In this document: piece by piece, positions 26,386 through 34,582 of the stretch
Position numbering within the stretch: position 1 is the first letter of the stretch
Layout of the letters: every line of letters starts with the position of its first letter
NCBI RefSeq assembly: GCF_947259025.1
Contig: NZ_CAMYKO010000005.1
Span: forward strand, 186,001-250,000
Source of the DNA: an uncultured Methylophaga sp.
GTDB taxonomy: Bacteria; Pseudomonadota; Gammaproteobacteria; Nitrosococcales; Methylophagaceae
Length of the DNA: 64,000 bases
Direction: 5' to 3'
The notes under the pieces: model-generated
The model's input: the letters and a program-made list of their open reading frames with translations, nothing else
Told to the model about the DNA's origin: nothing
Database searches by the model: none
Position numbers and translations under genes: made by a program

Positions 26386-26781
26386 ATGAAACAAGCCGGT
26401 TTAACCATCAGCCAATATGCTGCCACCGCCGGGGTCGGCGTTGAAACCGTGCGCTTTTATCAACGTCAGGGCCTTTTATCCACGCCTGAAAAAGGTGAGG
26501 GGATCCGTCGCTATGATAAGGAAGCTGTGCGGACGTTGCGTTTTATTCGCCGGGCGCAAGAGGCGGGGTTCACGCTCAAAGAAATCGGGGAGCTATTAAG
26601 CCTTGATTCCAGCCTCGACCATCAGCGAGCCAGGGAGCTGGCAAAAAAACGCATCGGTGAGTTGGACAACAAGATTGCCGAAATGCAACAAGCCCGGGAT
26701 AGCCTGAAGAAACTGGCCAACGCCTGTAGCCAGGGTGGTGATAGGAAACCCTGTGCGATTTTGTCTGCCTTTGATATCTGA
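26386..26781 (+). CDS. MerR-family metal-responsive activator
   Basis: 131 residues: winged helix (ISQYAATAGVGVETVRFYQRQGLL, then GIRRYDKEAVRTLRFIRRAQEAGFTLKEI), a long dimerisation helix and a metal loop near the C-terminus with two cysteines (ACSQGGDRKPCAI, spaced C-x8-C). The third cysteine of mercury-type MerR (in the HCEEA motif) is replaced by DHQRA. That two-Cys pattern is nearer to Cu+/Ag+ sensors of the CueR type or to Cd/Pb relatives. It sits divergent to a Cu-type ATPase, its obvious target. Confidence 0.9.
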   Translation: MKQAGLTISQYAATAGVGVETVRFYQRQGLLSTPEKGEGIRRYDKEAVRTLRFIRRAQEAGFTLKEIGELLSLDSSLDHQRARELAKKRIGELDNKIAEMQQARDSLKKLANACSQGGDRKPCAILSAFDI

Positions 26782-26782
26782 A

Positions 26783-27193
26783 TCAGGGTGACTGCTGCGT
26801 CTTGTATTCAGCCTTGATCATTTCCAGGGTGGGGGGAATGGCATCACAGTCGCTGACCTGGCCGCTGCACTTGATGCACTGAAAAGCTTTCCAGCCGGTG
26901 GCAATGTATTCATCCTGGTTGGGGCTGTCGAGGCGGTTGGCAATGCCGATAGTGGCCTTGGCGCGGCTGGAAATATAACCGTATTCACCCCGGCAGAAAC
27001 GCATCTGCTGAGGATCGGCTTTGAGCTTGTCATCGTATTTGGCATGGATCTCACGCCCAACCTGATTCAGGTAATGCAACTCAGCATAAAGCTTTTGCAG
27101 GGTATCGTCGCTGTGGCGGTAGGCGCCAGGCGGTCCGCCCGCCCAGACTATGGGCGAGATGAATAATGCGATCAGCAGTGTTAATTTTTTCAC
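26783..27193 (-). CDS. Hypothetical periplasmic protein, 136 aa
   Basis: A clear signal peptide (KKLTLLIALFISPIVWAGG, cleavage after WAG) is followed by about 115 residues with four Cys (MRFCRGE, FQCIKCSGQ, DCDAI) that could make disulfides or bind metal. No family was recognised. It converges on the MerR gene with only one base between stops. A link to metal handling is possible but unproven. Confidence 0.7.
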   Translation of the reverse strand: MKKLTLLIALFISPIVWAGGPPGAYRHSDDTLQKLYAELHYLNQVGREIHAKYDDKLKADPQQMRFCRGEYGYISSRAKATIGIANRLDSPNQDEYIATGWKAFQCIKCSGQVSDCDAIPPTLEMIKAEYKTQQSP

Positions 27194-27282
27194 GGTGCTA
27201 CTCCAAGCCGGATATTTGAGCGTATAGTCAGATCTTAGCCTAAATAAGTTCGTCTTTTCCTGTAAAGAGTGGGGAAAATGTC

Positions 27283-27777
27283 ATGATTGAATTTGAACTG
27301 GGCAGTTGTTCTCTGGGCTGCGTGCTGGTAGCAATGAGTCAAAGAGGCGTCTGCGCTATTGCCCTGGGTGATGAACCGGCTCAACTGGTGGACTGGCTCA
27401 GGCAAAAATATCCACATGCAAAAAAAGGCGCAGATAATGCCGTTTTGCTGTCTCGTCTGCAGCAGGTGCTGAATTATGCCGAGTGGCCGGAGTCAAGCCT
27501 GAAACTGGTGCTTGATATGGATGGCACCGACTTCCAGAGACGCGTCTGGCATGCACTGCAAACGGTGCCCGCAGGGCAGACACGAAGCTACAGCGATATC
27601 GCCCAGAAGATTGGCAAGCCAGCTGCAGTGCGGGCTGTTGCAAGCGCTTGTGCCGCGAATTCACTGGCTTTGGCGATACCCTGTCATCGCATTGTCCGTC
27701 AGGATGGACAATTGTCCGGCTATCGCTGGGGCGTGGAGCGGAAAAAATTATTGCTGCAAAATGAAGCCCTGCGCTAA
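27283..27777 (+). CDS. Methylated-DNA-[protein]-cysteine S-methyltransferase (Ada C-terminal/Ogt type)
   Basis: 164 residues. The active site is AIPCHRIVRQDGQLSGYRWG with acceptor Cys134, preceded by the DNA-binding helix FQRRVWHALQTVPAGQTRSY. The N-terminal domain (CSLGCVLVAMSQRGVCAIALGD) resembles the C-terminal half of Ada more than Ogt, but no N-terminal Ada regulatory domain is attached. It repairs O6-alkylguanine by suicidal transfer. In a methylotroph with C1 electrophiles this repair is apt, which is inference. Confidence 0.94.
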   Translation: MIEFELGSCSLGCVLVAMSQRGVCAIALGDEPAQLVDWLRQKYPHAKKGADNAVLLSRLQQVLNYAEWPESSLKLVLDMDGTDFQRRVWHALQTVPAGQTRSYSDIAQKIGKPAAVRAVASACAANSLALAIPCHRIVRQDGQLSGYRWGVERKKLLLQNEALR

Positions 27778-27956
27778 GTACCTGATCTTGATCTGTGCTT
27801 AGCAACTGAGCTCGTCTTGTCAAGCCCAATCTCTCAAGCGCTGGTTAAAAAATGAGCAATTTTTAAAGCTTGTCATAAAAGAATCACTTAGCTAGTTTCC
27901 AGAAAGTTATCCACAAGCTTCTCCACAGAAAATGTGAGTAATGTGAACTTCTTTTT

Positions 27957-28289
27957 TCAGTTATCTTTAGCGAGTTTGTTAAAGGGCAGGATCTTACAGC
28001 TCGATGAGTATGATGCAGTTTGCTGCTGGCTGAGATCCAGATCCAGCAGCGACAGTTTATGCACCTCATCCATCATCATCTGTGACAGCGCAATGCAGGC
28101 ACCCAGCGGGGTTTTGTGCTTGCGTCGCAGCATATCGACTCTGAATTGCAGCCCAGTGAGTCGGCGGCAGGCAGCGTCATCGTGGGCAATGTCGGCAATG
28201 CATTGACTGATAGCGGCAGCCCGTTTTTCCTCGAAGGCGGCCCGGTCCTGGCTGGCCAGCAAAGCCCATTCTTCAAAATTGATAATCAT
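27957..28289 (-). CDS. DUF3135-family protein
   Basis: 110 residues. The N-terminal half matches DUF3135: FEEWALLASQDRAAFEEKRAAAI, then the GLQFRVDMLRRKHKTPLGACIALSQMM block. DUF3135 proteins are short helical proteins of unknown function in gammaproteobacteria. The C-terminal 30 residues are Ser/Gln rich. The start could also be the ATG at 28310. Confidence 0.75.
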   Translation of the reverse strand: MIINFEEWALLASQDRAAFEEKRAAAISQCIADIAHDDAACRRLTGLQFRVDMLRRKHKTPLGACIALSQMMMDEVHKLSLLDLDLSQQQTASYSSSCKILPFNKLAKDN

Positions 28290-28358
28290 GGGGTTATCCC
28301 CCTGAGCCATGGCTTATATTTATGACAGCGGGGAGCGCGGTTGGTGCCCGCAGCCCGC

Positions 28359-29303
28359 TTAGTGCCAGGTATCGATATCGGCGCCCAACAGCCGGGCTTG
28401 GCTGAATAAGGACCGGGCTTCATCGGTATCGAGACGGACGCCGTAAGCGACATAAGGGAAGTCACTCAGTGGTGCACGGGTCTGCTTAAAAAAAGGCCAT
28501 TGCTTGTTTTTGCGGTAGAAAGTTTCGACAAAGCTGGTCAAGGCCACAACGCCCCTTTTGGGACCCGGCAGGTTAATCATCCACGGGCCGCCGGAGTCGC
28601 CGCGGGTGGGCATCGGTAAGGAAGTCCGGTATTCATTCTGATGCAGGCGATTAACGGCCAGCAGGGCGTTCTGAGAGCGAAGCAGCAGCTTTTTGGCCTC
28701 GAACTGGGTGCGGAACTGCATGTAAAGCAAAGGATCCAGCGGCTCGTAGATAGCAGGGACAAAATGCTGGAATTCTTCATTGGCGGTCATGAGGTTTTTG
28801 ACTGCGCAACTGGGTTCTGTTTTCACCGCTGAGCGGTAGCCCTGACCATAACCGCATAACAGAGCTTTCGGTGAGCTTTGGGCCGTGGTCACGGGCAATG
28901 CTTCAATGCCTTCAGGCGCATTACCATCAAAAATGAGTACCGCGATATCGCGGGCGAGGTTTTCATTCAGGTTGTCGTAATCGCTGTATACCGCAGCGCG
29001 CAGTTGCGGTACCGGCACACCCAGGAACAATTGCACCATCGGTGTTTTGGTAACCGGATTAAGCCTGGCATTGCGCATGCAATGCGCAGCAGTCAGCACG
29101 GTGAGCGGGGCGGTGCCAACCACAACTGAACTGCATTCATTGGTTTCGGTAATCAAACCTTTGACAGAGGCATGCCAACGCAACTGATCAACTGTGATTT
29201 TTCCGGTAGACACAGCAACCGGGTTGGCCGCTGAGCCATGAATGACAGCAGATGCCGGGAATGTCCATATCAAACTCAGTAACAGTACGAATAAGTGTCG
29301 CAT
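28359..29303 (-). CDS. Secreted trypsin-like serine protease
   Basis: 314 residues with a signal peptide (RHLFVLLLSLIWTFPASAVIHG). The chymotrypsin-fold triad is complete: His in LTAAHCMRN, Asp in ARDIAVLIF, Ser in TRGDSGGPWMI. Several Cys (ECSSVV, HCM, LLCGYG, PSCAV) fit disulfide pairing in the periplasm or outside. No PDZ domain is present, so this is not a DegP relative. The target is unknown. About 300 bases upstream to the next gene contain only that gene's terminator. Confidence 0.9.
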   Translation of the reverse strand: MRHLFVLLLSLIWTFPASAVIHGSAANPVAVSTGKITVDQLRWHASVKGLITETNECSSVVVGTAPLTVLTAAHCMRNARLNPVTKTPMVQLFLGVPVPQLRAAVYSDYDNLNENLARDIAVLIFDGNAPEGIEALPVTTAQSSPKALLCGYGQGYRSAVKTEPSCAVKNLMTANEEFQHFVPAIYEPLDPLLYMQFRTQFEAKKLLLRSQNALLAVNRLHQNEYRTSLPMPTRGDSGGPWMINLPGPKRGVVALTSFVETFYRKNKQWPFFKQTRAPLSDFPYVAYGVRLDTDEARSLFSQARLLGADIDTWH

Positions 29304-29547
29304 CTGAACTGCCCTCCGAAACAGTGAACTGTTTACAAAGACTGCTTAAGTTTAATTTAGCACGGTGCGCTGAGCCGTGTGTGAAAAAATCATAGTGTTA
29401 GCAGGAAATATACCTGTTCAACAGCCGGTACCGCCATTTCGCTAACAAGCGACTTTCAACACTGACAATGAAGACAAGTTCAGAGTTGCGGGACCGATTA
29501 GCACGGCTGTGACTGGTTGAGAAACACCCAGCAACAGCAGAGGCAGA

Positions 29548-29580
29548 CAAAAAAAAGCCGGGGCCCGAAGGCCCCGGCAA
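29548..29580 (-). terminator. Strong terminator of the nemR-QOR-nemA-PQQ dehydrogenase unit
   Basis: GCCGGGGCC - CGAAG - GGCCCCGGC followed on the minus strand by a run of T. It ends leftward transcription after the dehydrogenase gene. Confidence 0.9.
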
Positions 29581-29604
29581 CAGGGAGTACAGTCAGAATG
29601 ACTG

Positions 29605-31542
29605 TTAACGAATCGGCAGGTAGAGCAGCTCACCGGCTTTCATGTCCGGAACCAGCAGCTGCTTGCCATCAGCAGACAGAGCCATATCTGCGGCTGCCTT
29701 CAATTGGTCTCTAATCAGCTGTGGCGTGGCACGCGGGCCGGCCAGTTGCCAGACTTTGCCGTTATGCCAGTCACTGACGTAAAGAAAGCCGTGGATGTCA
29801 CGGACCAGGCCATCCGCTCCGCCAAAGCCCTGATTCAGATCTTTGACTTTTCCTGAGCTCAGATCAGCGCGGTACAAATCACCGGTCCCGAAGTCGGCGA
29901 CCAGCAGGGTATTGATACCGTCCATCAGCAAGCCATTAGGACGTTTGATGCCAGACTTTTCATTCAGGACCTGGCTGATTTCGCCTTCAGGGGTGATTTT
30001 ATAAATGCCGGCATGCTTACCGTCCTCTGTGCCGCTGTCCGACACATAGACATTACCGTTGCCGTCAATCTCAAGGTCATTGAGAAACTCGGCTTTACCG
30101 GGCAAGTTCTTACTGTCGGCAATCACCTGCACATTACCGTCCATATCAATTTTAAAGACCTGATTGATATCAGCGACATACAGCACATTGTTGAACAAAT
30201 CGATACCTTTGGGATCGTTCAGGCCGCCAGCCAGAACAGTTTTGCTGCCATCCGGGTTGATGACACTGATCTGACCGTCGCCGCCCTTGCCGAATTCACC
30301 AATCTCACTGACAAATACGCGGCCATCAGTATGAGCGATAGCTGATTCCGGCATGCTCAGACCGGTCACTTTATCGGTTTTTGCCGCAGCAGTAGAGGCC
30401 GTTTTCTGACCACCCTGACCGTAGCTGATACGATAAATCACCCCATTGTAGTCATCGGACACCAGCAAGGAGCCATCAGGCAACTCCAGTACATCAGTCG
30501 GACGGCCCCAGGCTTCACCATCCTGCAGCCAGCCATCAATAAAGACCTCATGGCCGCTGACCTGGTTGTTATCGAAAGTCACCCGCTGCAATTTATATCC
30601 GACCGGTTCGGTACGGTTCCAGGAACCGTGCTGGGCAATGATGGCATCGCCCTGGTATTCAGCCGGGAACATTTTTCCGGTGTAGAACTTAAAACCCAGG
30701 TTGGCGGTATGGGCCTGAAACTCGACTTCCGGGAAGGTCATTTCCTGCGGCACTGGCTTGTCCTGCCAATCCTGATGACGGGCATTACCACCGGCATAAT
30801 ACGGAAAGCCGAAATGCTGACCCATTTCCGCAGCATGGTTGAATTCACCCGGCGGGTTGTCATCACCCATCATATCGACGTTGTTATCGGTGAAATACAA
30901 GTCACCGCTTTCAGGATGAAAATCCATGCCGACCGAATTACGCACGCCATGGGCATAGACTTCAGCCTCACTGCCATCCGGATTCATGCGGATAATGGTG
31001 CCTTCATAGCCTTTGACATCACAGATGTTGCAGGGCGCACCGACGGTGACATAAAGCTTGCCGTCAGGGCCAAAGTCGATATAGCGCCAGCCGTGATGCG
31101 CCTTGTCAGGCAGGTCATCGAAGACCACTTCGCGCATTTGTTCAAATGGCAGGGTGAGATCAAAGCCGGGCGCAGCATAGCGTGCAATACGGTTCTGTTC
31201 CGCCACATAAAGGTTGCCCTGATGCATGGCCACGCCGTTGCCTATTTTCAGATCGCTGAGAATATTAACCACTTCATCAGCCTGACGATCTTTGTTTTTA
31301 TCGACCACCGCATAGGCGTTTTTGCCGCGGGTACCGACAAACACGGTGCCGGTAGATTGACCAAAGGTCATTTGCCGGGCGCCGGGCACCTCGGCATAGA
31401 CTTCAACATTAAAGCCTTCAGGCACATTCAATTTGTGCAGGTTGGCTTCGGCGGCAGCACGATCGGCCATTGCCGGTGTCGCCAGCAGGCCCATTGACCC
31501 TGCTGCCAGGGTTGCGAGAGAGAGCGTTTTGAGTTTCATCAT
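29605..31542 (-). CDS. Periplasmic PQQ-dependent sugar (sorbosone-type) dehydrogenase fused to an SMP-30/gluconolactonase-like domain
   Basis: 645 residues. Signal peptide 1-27 (ends TPAMA). The first beta-propeller (about 35-375) is a PQQ glucose/sorbosone dehydrogenase: HHGWRYIDFGPDGKLYVTVG (His150 as likely base), HGVRNSVGMDFHPESGDLYFTDN (Arg201) and the final LPDGSLLVSDDYNGVIYRI. After a short Ala/Thr linker a second propeller (about 395-645) has SMP-30 signatures NDLEIDGNGNVYVSDS, RPNGLLMDG and LLVADFGTGDLYR. The first could oxidise an aldose to a lactone and the second hydrolyse it; this is inference. The start may be the second ATG (31539), better spaced from AGGAGG. Last gene of the NemR-linked unit. 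Confidence 0.87.
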   Translation of the reverse strand: MMKLKTLSLATLAAGSMGLLATPAMADRAAAEANLHKLNVPEGFNVEVYAEVPGARQMTFGQSTGTVFVGTRGKNAYAVVDKNKDRQADEVVNILSDLKIGNGVAMHQGNLYVAEQNRIARYAAPGFDLTLPFEQMREVVFDDLPDKAHHGWRYIDFGPDGKLYVTVGAPCNICDVKGYEGTIIRMNPDGSEAEVYAHGVRNSVGMDFHPESGDLYFTDNNVDMMGDDNPPGEFNHAAEMGQHFGFPYYAGGNARHQDWQDKPVPQEMTFPEVEFQAHTANLGFKFYTGKMFPAEYQGDAIIAQHGSWNRTEPVGYKLQRVTFDNNQVSGHEVFIDGWLQDGEAWGRPTDVLELPDGSLLVSDDYNGVIYRISYGQGGQKTASTAAAKTDKVTGLSMPESAIAHTDGRVFVSEIGEFGKGGDGQISVINPDGSKTVLAGGLNDPKGIDLFNNVLYVADINQVFKIDMDGNVQVIADSKNLPGKAEFLNDLEIDGNGNVYVSDSGTEDGKHAGIYKITPEGEISQVLNEKSGIKRPNGLLMDGINTLLVADFGTGDLYRADLSSGKVKDLNQGFGGADGLVRDIHGFLYVSDWHNGKVWQLAGPRATPQLIRDQLKAAADMALSADGKQLLVPDMKAGELLYLPIR

Positions 31543-31565
31543 TCCTCCTTATTTGGAATTGGTCC

Positions 31566-32666
31566 TCAAGCTTCGAGAAAGGGGTAATCGGTATAGCCGC
31601 GTTCATCGCCGCCATAAAAGCTGTCGGGATCGGGCTCGTTAAGCGTCGCCTGTTTATCAAAGCGAACCGGCAGGTCCGGGTTGGCGATAAACAGCTTGCC
31701 GAATGAGATGAGATCAACGTCACCGCTGGCGATCACCTGATTGGCGCTTTCCAGACTGTAGTTATAGTTGGTCATGTAAATGCCGTCCCAGCGTGGGCGC
31801 AGGCTACTGATATCAAAATAGGGGCCGGCTGCGCCGGGATTATCACTACCCATTTCAGTGATATGTAGATAAGCCAGGTTCCGCTGATTTAAATGATCAA
31901 CGGCATAGCTGAAGGTGGTTTGCGGATCGCTGTCTGAGACATCATTAAATGGCTGGAGTGGCGAAAGGCGCACCCCGACCCGATCCGCGCCCCAGATCTG
32001 GGTCACTTCATCGACCACTTCCAGTAACAGACGGGCGCGGTTTTCCAGGCTGCCACCATAGCGATCTTCACGCTGGTTGCTGCCATCGCGCAGAAACTGA
32101 TCCAGCAGGTAACCATTGGCACCGTGAACTTCAACACCATCAAACCCGGCACTCAGCGCATTGTGCGCGGCCAGACGGAAGTTGACCTTCATTTGCTCGA
32201 TCTCTTCGAGTGTCATCGCGCGGGGCGTTTCATAGGGCTTCATGCCCTCATAGGTCATTACTTCACCAGCCGGTTTGATCGCTGATGGTGCCATCGGCAC
32301 CCGGCCATCGGGCTGCATCGATGAGTGACCAACCCGACCGCAGTGCCAGATCTGCATGACAATTTTGCCCCCTTGCTGGTGAACGGCATCAGTGACCTTT
32401 TTCCAGCCTTCAACCTGCTGCTGGCTGTAGATGCCGGGAATGTTGGGATAACCTTCACCGTCACTACTGACCAGCGTGGCTTCGGTGATAATAAGGCCGG
32501 CCGAGGCGCGCTGACGGTAGTATTCAACCATCATATCGCTGGGCACCATGCCTGCATCGGCACGGTTACGCGTCAAGGGCGCCATCACAAAGCGGTTTTT
32601 CAAAGACAAGGCACCGACCGTGATCGGTGTCAGTAAATCCGGATCCTGCTTAACATGCGTGTTCAT
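31566..32666 (-). CDS. nemA: Old yellow enzyme, N-ethylmaleimide reductase type
   Basis: 366 residues of an FMN OYE-family ene-reductase. Motifs: LTPITVGALSLKNRFVMAPLTRNRA, QIWHCGRVGH, GFDGVEVHGANGYLLDQFLRDGSNQREDRYGG and LISFGKLFIANPDLPVR. In many NemA enzymes the second catalytic pair is His-Asn; VHGANGYL provides it. It reduces electrophilic alkenes, maleimides and nitro compounds with NADPH. ATG 32666 has AAGGAACG upstream. It lies between a quinone reductase (25-base gap) and the PQQ fusion (23-base gap). Confidence 0.94.
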   Translation of the reverse strand: MNTHVKQDPDLLTPITVGALSLKNRFVMAPLTRNRADAGMVPSDMMVEYYRQRASAGLIITEATLVSSDGEGYPNIPGIYSQQQVEGWKKVTDAVHQQGGKIVMQIWHCGRVGHSSMQPDGRVPMAPSAIKPAGEVMTYEGMKPYETPRAMTLEEIEQMKVNFRLAAHNALSAGFDGVEVHGANGYLLDQFLRDGSNQREDRYGGSLENRARLLLEVVDEVTQIWGADRVGVRLSPLQPFNDVSDSDPQTTFSYAVDHLNQRNLAYLHITEMGSDNPGAAGPYFDISSLRPRWDGIYMTNYNYSLESANQVIASGDVDLISFGKLFIANPDLPVRFDKQATLNEPDPDSFYGGDERGYTDYPFLEA

Positions 32667-32691
32667 GAGCGTTCCTTTAACTGGAGAGAAA

Positions 32692-33681
32692 TTAAACGGT
32701 GACAATAACTTTGCCCAATTGCTCATTGGACTCGAGATAGCGGTGGGCTGCCACGATGTCATCAAACTGGAAGGTCCTGGCAATCACAGGCCTTAACTGG
32801 GCATTGTCGAGCCACTGGTAAATCGCTTTTTGAGCCCGTGCCAGCTTGGCCTCGTCGCTGGTGAATTCAAACAGGGTATAACCTCGTACTGTCAGCCCTT
32901 TGGCTAGTACGCTGAACAGCGGGAACGGCGTAGGCTCGGGGCTCAGCGCACCATATTGGAAAATGATGCCGTGTTTGGCCGTCACCTGTGCCAGGGTTTC
33001 CAGCATCGGCCCGCCCACCGGATCGAACACAATCCTGACACCTTCACCTGCCGTGATATTTTCCACCTCGGCGATGACATCCTGTGCCTTGCTGACCACA
33101 ACATGCTGAGCACCATGATCCAGCAAAGCCTGTTTCTTGTGATGGCTGCGGGTGAGGGCAATTGGTATCGCACCTATCAGGTTACATAGCTGTATGGCGG
33201 CCAGACCCACGCTGCTGGAAGCGGCGGGAATCAGCACAAAATCATCGGCCTGCATATTGGCGATATCAATCAGTGCGCCATAAGCGGTCAGGTACTGCAT
33301 CCATATGGCGGCGGCCTGTTCCCAGCCCAGTCCGGGCGGGTGGTGAGTCACAGCAGTGACAGGCATATTCACCGTTTCGCCATAACTGCCGTAATGGTTC
33401 ATGGAGAAGTTGGGGACGGTGCTGACTGCATCACCAATGGTGAAGCCCTCAACGCCGTCTCCGATGGCTGTGACAGTACCGGCTGCCTCATAACCGATGC
33501 GCGCAGGCAACTCGGGTGACTCCAGGTATTGACCACGACGAAACATCACTTCAGCACGGTTGAGGCCAAACGCCGCCACTTCTATTTGAATCTCACCCGC
33601 TTCTGGGGCTGGTACGGTCTCATTTTGTATCTGCAGCACCTCGGCATCACCGGTCTGCTCGAATCTGATTACTCTGGACAT
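32692..33681 (-). CDS. Zinc-free MDR-type quinone oxidoreductase/alcohol dehydrogenase-like
   Basis: 329 residues of the medium-chain dehydrogenase superfamily, quinone-oxidoreductase branch. The N-terminal GroES-like fold has GLNRAEVMFRRGQY and GYEAAGTVTAIGDG; the NADPH motif is IPAASSSVGLAAIQLC; there is no structural-zinc Cys cluster. It likely reduces quinones or enones with NADPH. ATG 33681 sits after AGGAGACCTT. It is the first gene after the NemR box and 63 bases from nemR. Confidence 0.9.
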   Translation of the reverse strand: MSRVIRFEQTGDAEVLQIQNETVPAPEAGEIQIEVAAFGLNRAEVMFRRGQYLESPELPARIGYEAAGTVTAIGDGVEGFTIGDAVSTVPNFSMNHYGSYGETVNMPVTAVTHHPPGLGWEQAAAIWMQYLTAYGALIDIANMQADDFVLIPAASSSVGLAAIQLCNLIGAIPIALTRSHHKKQALLDHGAQHVVVSKAQDVIAEVENITAGEGVRIVFDPVGGPMLETLAQVTAKHGIIFQYGALSPEPTPFPLFSVLAKGLTVRGYTLFEFTSDEAKLARAQKAIYQWLDNAQLRPVIARTFQFDDIVAAHRYLESNEQLGKVIVTV

Positions 33682-33706
33682 AAGGTCTCCTGTCATAAAA
33701 TCTTAA

Positions 33707-33721
33707 TAGACCAGTCGTCTA
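33707..33721. promoter_or_regulatory. NemR-type operator, copy 1
   Basis: TAGACCAGTCGTCTA, an inverted repeat TAGAC-n5-GTCTA. An identical box is at 34381-34395. It lies in the 63-base gap between nemR and the quinone reductase gene, the place expected for control of the detoxification genes. Confidence 0.8.
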
Positions 33722-33744
33722 GCTTGCGGATAAATAAAAGCCAC

Positions 33745-34368
33745 TCATACCGCCGGACGGGACAGGCCCAGTCGGACACAGAGTGCATTCATGGCAATAT
33801 GTAAAGCGTCAGGGTTGTGATTGACCTTGGTCAGCAGTGTCGCGCCTATCCATAGATAATAGAGTTCCTGTGTGACGGTTTTGGCATCGTCATTAATGTG
33901 GATTTCCTGCTTATCAGCGGCTTCCTGGACAACCCGGGCAATGCGATTGATGACGCGGTGGGTGCCATGCTTGAGCGCTTCACGCATGCTTTCCGATAAG
34001 TCGGTGACTTCACCACTCAGCTTGACGACCAGACACTTATCGGTGGTTGTGTCACCACACTGACTGGTTTTCCAGTTATCGAAATAGCTGACGACACGAT
34101 CAACCGCAGGCTGCTGTTCATTACCCAGTTGTTCTTCGAGCATAGCCATGTACTGATCAAAATAATTTTCCAGCAACTGGCTGCCGAAATGTTCCTTGGA
34201 CTTGAAATAATGGTAGAAAGACCCTTTAGGCACACCGGCGGTTTTGAGAATTTCATTGAGGCCGACCGCAGCAAAGCCCTTGCCCAAGATAATGCCCTGT
34301 GCGGTATCGAGGATCTGTTGTCGGGTATCGCTGTGGCGCGAGCGGGCTGCTTGATTCATGGGCTGCAT
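33745..34368 (-). CDS. nemR: TetR-family electrophile sensor NemR
   Basis: 207 residues. The N-terminal helix-turn-helix is AVGLNEILKTAGVPKGSFYHYFKSKEHFG, typical of NemR. The segment DKCLVVKLSGEVTDLSESMREALKHG aligns with E. coli NemR around its redox Cys106, so the sensing cysteine is conserved. NemR represses nemA until quinones, glyoxals or hypochlorite modify it. It heads the leftward unit. Upstream lies the divergent doe operon. Confidence 0.92.
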   Translation of the reverse strand: MQPMNQAARSRHSDTRQQILDTAQGIILGKGFAAVGLNEILKTAGVPKGSFYHYFKSKEHFGSQLLENYFDQYMAMLEEQLGNEQQPAVDRVVSYFDNWKTSQCGDTTTDKCLVVKLSGEVTDLSESMREALKHGTHRVINRIARVVQEAADKQEIHINDDAKTVTQELYYLWIGATLLTKVNHNPDALHIAMNALCVRLGLSRPAV

Positions 34369-34380
34369 TGTTTCATAAAT

Positions 34381-34395
34381 TAGACCAGTCGTCTA
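34381..34395. promoter_or_regulatory. NemR-type operator, copy 2 (upstream of nemR, facing doeB)
   Basis: TAGACCAGTCGTCTA, identical to the box at 33707-33721. It is just upstream of nemR and within 200 bases of the divergent doeB start, so it can autoregulate nemR and might touch the doe promoter. Confidence 0.8.
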
Positions 34396-34582
34396 GAAAA
34401 GATTTCAAACGGCTTTTTGGGACAGAAATATTTCGTCCTCTAAATGTTGGAACAAGGCTTGCTAGGTGATAGTCTGAGCCTGAAAACGTTGCAAACTCAG
34501 TATTTATCACCGTTTACGGTGCTTTGACGCTGATCGGACTCAGAAACTGCACCGTTTTGAGTCACAACCGCAGGGGAGCAAG

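Noticed and set aside
26386-26781. Mercury-specific MerR
   Set aside because: One of the three mercury-binding cysteines is missing and there are no merTPA genes; the neighbour is a Cu-type ATPase.
30550-31497. A 315-residue plus-strand frame opposite the PQQ fusion
   Set aside because: Antisense shadow; the minus strand carries signal peptide, RBS and both propeller motifs.
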